This document shows positions 1 to 4,686 of a DNA stretch of 5,407 nucleotides, in pieces. The DNA comes from Oceanospirillaceae bacterium. GTDB lineage: Bacteria > Pseudomonadota > Gammaproteobacteria > Pseudomonadales > Balneatricaceae. The notes beneath the pieces were generated by a model, which did no database searches, had not been told where the DNA came from, and saw only the letters and a list, made by a program, of their open reading frames with translations. Within the stretch, counting starts at the first letter, position 1. The number at the start of each line of letters is the position of its first letter. The stretch is from contig JAGSHA010000241.1 of assembly GCA_023954795.1 (NCBI GenBank), positions 1 to 5,407 on the forward strand. Reading direction: 5' to 3'. The position numbers and the translations under genes are program-made.

Positions 1-369
1 CTCTTTCTCTGGGAGATGGATGCGGGTTCCAGTCTCGAATACTCCCGCACTGTCGCCGTGAATACATTGGTGATGCTGGAGGTGGTATATCTGATCAATA
101 CCCGCTATCTCAATGAATCGGTATTGAGCCGTGAAGGTTTGTTCGGCAATAGGTACGTGTTGATGGCGATTGCGCTGGTGCTGTTCTTCCAGCTGATTTT
201 CACCTACACCCCGCTGATGCAGACCTTCTTCCGGGTGGAATCGATCGACATGGCATCCTGGACACGGATTGTGCTGGTGGCCCTGGTTGTCTTTATCCTG
301 GTTGAACTGGAGAAAAAAGTGATGCGACCGTTCACGCGTGCGCCGATTCCGCAGGTCGAACAGTCATAA
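1..369 (+). CDS. P-type cation-transporting ATPase, C-terminal end (5' partial)
   Basis: This is the 3' end of a gene that starts outside the window. The frame is open from base 1 (LFLWEMDAG...) to a TAA stop, giving 122 visible residues, so the first ATG at 16 is internal and not the start. Three hydrophobic segments are visible: TVAVNTLVMLEVVYLINTRY, then the stretch around VLMAIALVLFFQLIF, then RIVLVALVVFILVELE, followed by a short basic tail. Their order, and the phrases SLEYSRTVAVNTLVMLE and NTRYLNESV, are typical of the C-terminal membrane domain (Cation_ATPase_C) of calcium-type P-type ATPases, which use ATP to move cations across the inner membrane. The phosphorylation motif (DKTGT), the nucleotide-binding domain and the ion-site helices lie upstream and cannot be inspected, so the transported ion is unknown. 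The gene converges on the dehydrogenase gene with three bases between stop codons. Confidence 0.86.
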   Translation, partial: LFLWEMDAGSSLEYSRTVAVNTLVMLEVVYLINTRYLNESVLSREGLFGNRYVLMAIALVLFFQLIFTYTPLMQTFFRVESIDMASWTRIVLVALVVFILVELEKKVMRPFTRAPIPQVEQS

Positions 370-372
370 CCC

Positions 373-1503
373 TTATCGGGTGGCTTTAGTGGGATTTTTC
401 GCTGAAGTCACCCGGTAGATCACACCCGCGTAATCATCTGAGATCAACAGACTACCGTCGTGATCGACCATCACATCTGCGGGTCGTCCCCAGTGGCGCT
501 GTCCACGCAACCAGCCACTGATAAATGGCGTATGGCTGACCACTTCACCGGCTTGGGTATCCACCCGGACAACCCGATAACCCACTTTCAGGCTGCGATT
601 CCAGGAGCCGTGTTCGGCGATAAACAGGGTGTTGTGTGTGGCATCAGGGAACTGGTCGCCGGTATAGAACGTCAGACCGAGTGGCGCGACATGTGCGCCT
701 AGTTCCAGCATCGGAGCGATGTACTTTCCACTGCCCTGTTTGCCAAATCGTGGGTCTCGAATGTCTTTAGCGTGCACGAAGGGGTAACCGAAGTGCTGGC
801 CTGGCTGTGTGCTACGGTTTAGTTCATCGTCCGGCTGATCGTCGCCCAGATGGTCGCGGCCATTATCCGTGAACCAGAGGCTTTTATCCTGTGGATGCCA
901 GGTAAACCCCACGCTGTTACGCACACCAGAAGCCACCACCTGTTGAGCACCGGTGTCGGTGTTGAAACGCAGCAGGGAGGCAAATCGGGGATCGCGTGAC
1001 AGGCAGATATTGCAGGGTGCTCCTACGTTCATATACAACCAGCCGTCGGGACCAAACTTGAGGTATTTCCAGCCGTGATGGGTTTCATCCGGCAGCGTAT
1101 CCGTGAGCAGTTGTGCGGCGGGTGGGTTTTCCAGTCGCGTCACCAGATTCGGGTAGCGCCAGATCTTATCGACGGCCGCGACATAAAGATCGTTCCCCTG
1201 CACCGCGATTCCGCTGGGGAGATCAAGCCCCCGGGCGATCAGGTAGCGCTGCTCGTAATAGCCATCGCCGTCCCGGTCACGCAGGGCAACGACTTTACCG
1301 GCGCGGCGTGAACCGACAAACAGAATGCCCTGCCCTTCGGGCGTATCGACGCGTGCCATCTGGCGGGCATTGTCCACCTCGGCGGCAATGCGAATCTGAT
1401 AACCCGGCGGCAACTGCAAGCTGTCCAGTGGCAATGAACGGGCGCCGAGCGGCGTACTCATGACCAGGGCAGTCAGGGCGATAACTGGCAGACGATTGTT
1501 CAT
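373..1503 (-). CDS. Exported PQQ-dependent sugar dehydrogenase / sorbosone dehydrogenase family protein
   Basis: The protein has 376 residues and probably acts in the periplasm. Residues 1-21 look like a signal peptide: basic Arg4, a hydrophobic run, and possible cleavage after PLGA. The rest resembles the six-bladed beta-propeller of soluble glucose/sorbosone dehydrogenases (COG2133). Typical motifs in order are LPPGYQI (31-37), LDLPSGIAV (93-101), HHGWKYLKFGPDGWLYMNVG (142-161) with the candidate catalytic His, CNIC (164-167), GVRNSVGFTWHP (193-204), FTDNGRDHLGDD (211-222), GYPF (239-242), FIAEHGSWNR (294-303) and GRPADVM with DDYAGVIYRV (339-365). The family oxidises sugars or other aldoses using pyrroloquinoline quinone. 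The substrate here cannot be read from sequence, and many members are uncharacterised, so the enzymatic role is inferred. The start is the only well-placed ATG before the signal peptide; upstream is a weak CAGG about nine bases away. The gene stands alone on its strand, and no PQQ-biosynthesis genes are in the window. Confidence 0.88.
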   Translation of the reverse strand: MNNRLPVIALTALVMSTPLGARSLPLDSLQLPPGYQIRIAAEVDNARQMARVDTPEGQGILFVGSRRAGKVVALRDRDGDGYYEQRYLIARGLDLPSGIAVQGNDLYVAAVDKIWRYPNLVTRLENPPAAQLLTDTLPDETHHGWKYLKFGPDGWLYMNVGAPCNICLSRDPRFASLLRFNTDTGAQQVVASGVRNSVGFTWHPQDKSLWFTDNGRDHLGDDQPDDELNRSTQPGQHFGYPFVHAKDIRDPRFGKQGSGKYIAPMLELGAHVAPLGLTFYTGDQFPDATHNTLFIAEHGSWNRSLKVGYRVVRVDTQAGEVVSHTPFISGWLRGQRHWGRPADVMVDHDGSLLISDDYAGVIYRVTSAKNPTKATR

Positions 1504-1547
1504 CGATTCAACCTGTATTGTTGTCGAAATAGTCTGAGATAAACATA

Positions 1548-1561
1548 GCCTCTGACGAGGC
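1548..1561. repeat. Small perfect hairpin in divergent intergenic region
   Basis: GCCTC (1548-1552) and GAGGC (1557-1561) are perfect inverted arms around a TGAC loop. It lies between the divergent dehydrogenase and DMT transporter genes. The stem is only five base pairs and no T-run follows on either strand, so it is not a convincing terminator. It may be chance or part of a leader structure. Confidence 0.3.
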
Positions 1562-1572
1562 GCTGGGCCAGA

Positions 1573-1590
1573 ATAACCTCCCCCGGTTAT
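1573..1590. repeat. Inverted repeat upstream of DMT transporter
   Basis: ATAACC (1573-1578) and GGTTAT (1585-1590) form inverted arms around a six-base TCCCCC spacer. It lies four bases upstream of the 16-base palindrome at 1595-1610. Both elements contain the half-site GGTTA, so they could be two related operator sites. Only the symmetry is observed; binding is inferred. Confidence 0.35.
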
Positions 1591-1594
1591 CTCC

Positions 1595-1610
1595 GGGTTA
1601 ATATTAACCC
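1595..1610. promoter_or_regulatory. Perfect 16-bp palindrome, candidate operator of the DMT transporter gene
   Basis: GGGTTAATATTAACCC reads identically on both strands and ends seven bases before the ATG at 1618. Its centre contains weak -10-like hexamers (TAATAT 1599-1604, TATTAA 1602-1607), but no convincing -35 lies upstream. Symmetry, A+T-rich core and position suggest a transcription-factor operator overlapping the promoter. As RNA it could also fold over the translation start region. I cannot assign a regulator family, and no regulator gene is adjacent on the DMT side. Confidence 0.5.
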
Positions 1611-1617
1611 TCTCCGA

Positions 1618-2502
1618 ATGTTGATCATGTTACTTGAGCTAAAAGAGACCTTCTCACCCGGTGTGCGTTATATGCTGTTGTCCGCATTGGGTTTTGCGTT
1701 GATGGCCGTGTGCGTCAAAGCGGTGAGTACCTACGATATCCCTGTATTGGAAATAGTGGCGGCCCGAGCGATCGTATCGCTGGTGATCAGTTATCTGGAT
1801 GTTAAGCGCAAACGTATCTCCTTGTGGGGGACGCACAAACCGCTGCTGATCGCCCGTGGTGTGGTGGGTGCGCTGGCGCTGATGTGTGTGTATTTCTCGG
1901 TGACCACGCTACCATTGGCTGAAGCGACGATTCTGCAGTACCTGCACCCGGTGTTTACTGCGTTGTTAGCACTGTTCTTTCTGAAGGAGCGGGTCCAGTA
2001 TTCCACTATGATCTGCATCGTTCTCAGCATTCTGGGGCTGACGGTGATGGTGAAGCCCGATCTGATCTCCGGTTACAGCGTCGAGTTACCCTGGCTCAGT
2101 GTGGTGGCCGCATTAATCGGAGCGTTAGGCAGTGCGGTGGCCTATGTGATTGTGCGCCGCTTGAGTCAGAGCGAAGACAGTTCGGTCATTATTTTTTACT
2201 TTCCGCTGATCGCCTTGCCGGTATCGGTCTTCTTGCTGGGCAGTGATTTCGTGATGCCGAATGGAGAAGCGCTCATTCTGTTGTTATTGGTGGGGGTTTT
2301 TACGCAGGTGGGACAAGTGGGTCTGACCAAGGCGATGCAGTATGAGAAGGCGAGTAAAGCGACCGCTTACTCGTACGTACAGGTTATCTTTTCCCTGATA
2401 CTGGGTTGGATCTTCTTTGCCGAAATCCCAACCCTCTGGACGTTGATCGGCGGTGGACTGATCATGACGGGTGCGCTGATCAACGTATTATGGAAGCGTT
2501 GA
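1618..2502 (+). CDS. DMT superfamily transporter, two EamA domains
   Basis: The 294-residue product is an inner-membrane protein with about ten hydrophobic segments, the usual length and topology of the drug/metabolite transporter (EamA/RhaT) family. Two homologous halves are visible. The first runs from about residue 16 to 146 and contains the family phrase LPLAEATILQYLHPVFTALL (98-117) followed by the short charged loop KERV (123-126). The second runs from about 160 to 292, with KASKATAYSYVQVIFSLILG (244-263) and FFAEIPTLWTLIGGGLI at the matching place. Members export amino acids, other metabolites or drugs; the substrate cannot be told here. ATG 1618 is taken as the start, but ATG 1627 (Met4) is an equal alternative because neither has a visible Shine-Dalgarno sequence. 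The upstream frame stays open without another usual start. A perfect palindrome lies just upstream, and a strong terminator begins 43 bases after the stop. Confidence 0.9.
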   Translation: MLIMLLELKETFSPGVRYMLLSALGFALMAVCVKAVSTYDIPVLEIVAARAIVSLVISYLDVKRKRISLWGTHKPLLIARGVVGALALMCVYFSVTTLPLAEATILQYLHPVFTALLALFFLKERVQYSTMICIVLSILGLTVMVKPDLISGYSVELPWLSVVAALIGALGSAVAYVIVRRLSQSEDSSVIIFYFPLIALPVSVFLLGSDFVMPNGEALILLLLVGVFTQVGQVGLTKAMQYEKASKATAYSYVQVIFSLILGWIFFAEIPTLWTLIGGGLIMTGALINVLWKR

Positions 2503-2545
2503 GAAAAGACCCTGAATCAGCTTGGAAGACCCAGTCAGAATAAAT

Positions 2546-2573
2546 AAAAACCCGGCGTATATGCCGGGTTTTT
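2546..2573. terminator. Bidirectional rho-independent terminator
   Basis: AAAAACCCGGC (2546-2556) pairs perfectly with GCCGGGTTTTT (2563-2573) around a GTATAT loop, an 11-bp stem with a G+C-rich core. On the plus strand the T-run ends the DMT transporter transcript. On the minus strand the complement gives GGGTTTTTATTTATT, a better T-rich tail, ending the zur-znuC-znuB transcript 10 bases after the znuB stop. One element therefore separates two convergent units. Confidence 0.93.
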
Positions 2574-2582
2574 AGTGTTTGA

Positions 2583-3374
2583 TCAGGCGAGCTGTCGCTG
2601 AGGCCAGCTGTACAAAATCAGGAACTCAAGCATCGACACTACGACCACTGACGGACCGGCAGGCGTATCCCATTGATACGACAATCCCAGACCTAAGATG
2701 ACCGCGATACAGCCTAAGATGGCTGCGCCAATAGCCATTTGCTCAGGCGTACTAGCGAGTCTTCGTGCTGCCGCCGCAGGGATAATCAGCAGTGAAGTAA
2801 TCAGCATAATACCCACAATTTTCATCGCGACCGCGATGATCACGGCAATCAGCAGCATCAGTGCCAGTCGCACCCAGGTAACCCGTACGCCTTCCACCTG
2901 AGCTAACTCTTCGTTGATGGTGATCGCCAGCAAAGGTTCCCAGAGTTTATAGAGCAGTGCGGCAACCAGAATGCCACCGCCGTATATCCAGTACAGATCC
3001 TCCGGGGTCACGGCCAGCAGGTCGCCAAACAGGTAGGCCATCAGATCCACGCGGATATCATCAATCAGTGCGATGGCGACCAGACCCAGCGACAGGCTGC
3101 TGTGCGCCATAATGCCCAGCAGGGTATCGGTGGCAACTAAATGTTGTCGCTGCAATGTCACCAGTGTCAGTGCGAGAATGACACAGCAGGCGATCACCGC
3201 CACGTTCAGGTTAATATCAAACAGGAAACCCAGCGAGACACCCAACAGAGCTGAGTGCGCCAGTGTGTCGCCAAAGTAGGCCATTCGGCGCCATACCACA
3301 AACGATCCCAGTGGTCCGGCAATGGCTGCTACACCTAAACCTCCCAGCAGGGCCAGAATCAGAAAATCAGCCAT
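2583..3374 (-). CDS. znuB: Zinc ABC transporter, membrane permease ZnuB
   Basis: ZnuB is the inner-membrane channel of the high-affinity zinc importer ZnuABC, receiving zinc from ZnuA and powered by ZnuC. The 263-residue protein is highly hydrophobic, with about eight membrane segments, and matches the ABC-3 permease family and ZnuB's usual length. Strongly conserved stretches include AGPLGSFVVWRRMAYFGDTL (19-38), DTLLGIMAHSSLSLGL (83-98), IRVDLMAYLFGDLLAVTPED (107-126; probable ZnuC-coupling region), AMKIVGIMLITSLLIIPAA (183-201) and DTPAGPSVVV (236-245). The frame stays open upstream to an ATG at 3476, but that extension lies inside znuC and does not look like permease sequence. ATG 3374 begins the protein where ZnuB proteins normally start. 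The last 8 bases of znuC overlap this start (ATGGCTGA), suggesting translational coupling. The gene is last in the operon and is followed by a strong terminator. Confidence 0.96.
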   Translation of the reverse strand: MADFLILALLGGLGVAAIAGPLGSFVVWRRMAYFGDTLAHSALLGVSLGFLFDINLNVAVIACCVILALTLVTLQRQHLVATDTLLGIMAHSSLSLGLVAIALIDDIRVDLMAYLFGDLLAVTPEDLYWIYGGGILVAALLYKLWEPLLAITINEELAQVEGVRVTWVRLALMLLIAVIIAVAMKIVGIMLITSLLIIPAAAARRLASTPEQMAIGAAILGCIAVILGLGLSYQWDTPAGPSVVVVSMLEFLILYSWPQRQLA

Positions 3375-4134
3375 GATCGTGCTCGCAATGTTCCTGGACA
3401 ATGTCGCCATGTGTGTTGTGGCGATGGTTATGATGATGGTTATACAACGCCAGTTGTTCGGCACCACGTTGACCAAACAGATCTACAAACGAGGGGTCGT
3501 TGCTGACTTGCTCCGGGTGCCCGGAACAACAGATATGGTGGTTCATGCAGATCACGTGGTCGGTGGATGACATCACCAGGTGCAAGTCGTGACTGATCAT
3601 CAGTACGCCACAGTTACGTTGGTCACGGATACGGGCAATCAGCGCATAGAGTTCCAGTTGTCCGTTGATATCCACGCCCTGTACCGGTTCATCCAGTACC
3701 AGCAGGTTTGGATTGCGTAGTAATGCCCGTGCCAGCAGGACTCGCTGCATCTCTCCGCCAGATAATCCGTGGATAGATTCCTTCAGCAATGTTTCAGCGC
3801 CTACATCTGAAAGCGCCTCTGACATCAATGACTTATCTTTGCATTGTGCGGTTTGAAGGAAACGTTGCACGGTCAATGGAAAGGTACGATCGATATGTAA
3901 CTTCTGTGGCATATAGCCGATGCGCAAGCCGTTTTCACGCCATACATTGCCCGTGGAAGGTTTGGTTAAACCCAACACCACTTTGACCAACGTGGTTTTA
4001 CCGGCGCCATTGGGGCCGATTATCGTGGTGATACAGCCTTTATGCAGGGCCATATCGATGTTTTGCAATACATGGTTGCGGCCAAAGTGCAGATTAACCT
4101 GTTCCAGACGGACCAGATCGTGATGAGACGTCAT
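3367..4134 (-). CDS. znuC: Zinc ABC transporter, ATP-binding protein ZnuC
   Basis: This is the cytoplasmic ATPase of the ZnuABC zinc importer, 255 residues, and every catalytic motif is intact: Walker A GPNGAGKT (40-47), Q-loop MPQK (75-78), signature LSGGEMQRV (124-132), Walker B LLVLDEP (144-150) and the H-loop His182 in ISHDLH. The phrase FGQRGAEQLALYNHHHNHRH (220-239) closely resembles the C-terminal region of Escherichia ZnuC as I remember it, which separates it from manganese or iron ABC ATPases. The tail continues with a second His/acid cluster, EHCEHDHG (248-255). Nine of the last 23 residues are His, perhaps for metal sensing or buffering; this is inference. The start overlaps the zur stop by one base (TAATG) and the stop overlaps the znuB start by eight, so translation along the operon is probably coupled. 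Confidence 0.97.
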   Translation of the reverse strand: MTSHHDLVRLEQVNLHFGRNHVLQNIDMALHKGCITTIIGPNGAGKTTLVKVVLGLTKPSTGNVWRENGLRIGYMPQKLHIDRTFPLTVQRFLQTAQCKDKSLMSEALSDVGAETLLKESIHGLSGGEMQRVLLARALLRNPNLLVLDEPVQGVDINGQLELYALIARIRDQRNCGVLMISHDLHLVMSSTDHVICMNHHICCSGHPEQVSNDPSFVDLFGQRGAEQLALYNHHHNHRHNTHGDIVQEHCEHDHG

Positions 4135-4622
4135 TATTCGGCATGCTCCTGGCAGTTAGGGCAGCAACCCAGCACCTCAATCGACTGTTGCTCCGTGGTA
4201 AACCCCAGCGCAGACGCTTGCTGGCGGATCAGCGCTTCAGCGGCGCTGCTGTCGGCTTCCACAGCGGTGTTGCAGTGGCGGCAGACCAAAAAGCAGCCGT
4301 GATGTGCTTCGTCGGGGTGGGGGCAACCAATAAATGCGTTGAGCATGGCAATACGGTGCACCAACCCCTGTTCCTGCAAGAAATCGAGTGCCCGATAGAC
4401 AGTGGGCGGTGCCGAGTTAAATCCGGCCTCTGCCAGCGCGGGCAGGATCTCGTAGGCACCTAAAGGTTTATGGCTCTGCCACACCAGCTTCAGCACCAGC
4501 TCACGAATGGGGGTCAGGCGAAGGCTCCGTGCTTTGCACAACGAGCGGGCTTCATCCATCGCTTGTTCAATACATTGGCTGTGATCGTGGTGTGTCTCGA
4601 AAGCGATTGTGTCAGCGCACAT
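4134..4622 (-). CDS. zur: Zinc uptake regulator Zur (Fur family)
   Basis: Zur is a dimeric repressor that binds DNA when loaded with zinc and shuts off zinc uptake. The 162-residue protein has an N-terminal winged-helix domain (about 27-90), with recognition helix around PPTVYRALDFLQEQGLV (72-88), and a C-terminal metal/dimer domain. Two CxxC pairs, Cys114/Cys117 and Cys154/Cys157, should form the structural zinc site. His89, Cys100, His107 or His108, and Glu122 are placed like the regulatory zinc ligands of Escherichia Zur, though the Cys100-to-Cys114 interval seems one residue shorter. The N-terminus has a small His cluster (THHDH, 10-14). Identification as Zur rather than Fur rests on these residues and on the znuC/znuB neighbours. 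The ATG at 4622 is supported by AAGAAGG upstream. Being first in the operon and downstream of a Zur-box-like palindrome, zur is probably self-repressed. Confidence 0.95.
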   Translation of the reverse strand: MCADTIAFETHHDHSQCIEQAMDEARSLCKARSLRLTPIRELVLKLVWQSHKPLGAYEILPALAEAGFNSAPPTVYRALDFLQEQGLVHRIAMLNAFIGCPHPDEAHHGCFLVCRHCNTAVEADSSAAEALIRQQASALGFTTEQQSIEVLGCCPNCQEHAE

Positions 4623-4623
4623 A

Positions 4624-4653
4624 TAGAGAAAAACCTTCTTGTTTTGTTATAGT
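4624..4653 (+). promoter_or_regulatory. Predicted promoter of znuA
   Basis: TATAGT (4648-4653) matches the -10 consensus at five of six bases. TAGAGA (4624-4629) is a weak -35 at 18-base spacing. Start would be near 4660, giving a leader of about 27 bases. The -10 overlaps that of the opposing zur promoter by three bases, and both fall inside the Zur box. Confidence 0.42.
4634..4640 (-). promoter_or_regulatory. Ribosome binding site of zur
   Basis: On the minus strand AAGAAGG lies 11 bases before the zur ATG at 4622. The spacing is a little long, but the purine run is the only good candidate and supports this start over Met22. Confidence 0.6.
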
Positions 4654-4663
4654 ATAACGGAAC
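4641..4663. promoter_or_regulatory. Zur box between zur and znuA
   Basis: The core GTTATAGTATAAC (4646-4658) is a perfect palindrome around a central G. Outer arms GTT (4641-4643) and AAC (4661-4663) extend the symmetry to 23 bases, with two mismatched positions on each side between arm and core. Length and core match the gammaproteobacterial Zur operator (GTTATA-N-TATAAC core) as I know it. It covers the predicted -10 elements of both divergent promoters, so zinc-loaded Zur should block zur-znuCB and znuA together. Binding is inferred from the sequence and the adjacent zur gene. Confidence 0.87.
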
Positions 4664-4678
4664 ATTTATCAGGATGAA
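4651..4678 (-). promoter_or_regulatory. Predicted promoter of zur-znuC-znuB
   Basis: Reading the minus strand, TATACT (4656 to 4651) is a good -10 element. TTCATC (4678 to 4673) is a weak -35 at 16-base spacing. Transcription would start near 4644, leaving a leader of about 22 bases that contains the zur ribosome binding site. The -10 lies inside the Zur box. Confidence 0.45.
4671..4674 (+). promoter_or_regulatory. Weak ribosome binding site of znuA
   Basis: AGGA lies 12 bases before the znuA ATG at 4687, farther than usual. An ATG at 4674 is out of frame and reaches a stop after seven codons. In the znuA frame there is a TGA at 4675, so 4687 is the first usable start. Confidence 0.4.
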
Positions 4679-4686
4679 CCGACACC

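Noticed and set aside
16..369. Treating the first ATG as the start of a small 117-residue membrane protein.
   Set aside because: The frame is open to base 1 and the upstream residues LFLWE continue the P-type ATPase C-terminal domain, so this is a gene truncated by the window edge.
1075..1463. Plus-strand open frames opposite the dehydrogenase gene.
   Set aside because: They are short and rich in Arg/Pro as expected for antisense of this gene. They show no family resemblance, and the minus strand has continuous homology motifs.
1548..1561. Hairpin GCCTC-TGAC-GAGGC as a transcription terminator.
   Set aside because: The stem is only five base pairs, has no T-run on either strand, and lies upstream of both divergent genes where no transcript needs to end.
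3375..3476. A 34-residue N-terminal extension of ZnuB starting at ATG 3476.
   Set aside because: It lies inside znuC in another frame, and its residues do not look like a permease N-terminus. MADFLILALL at 3374 matches where ZnuB normally begins, at the usual stop-start overlap.
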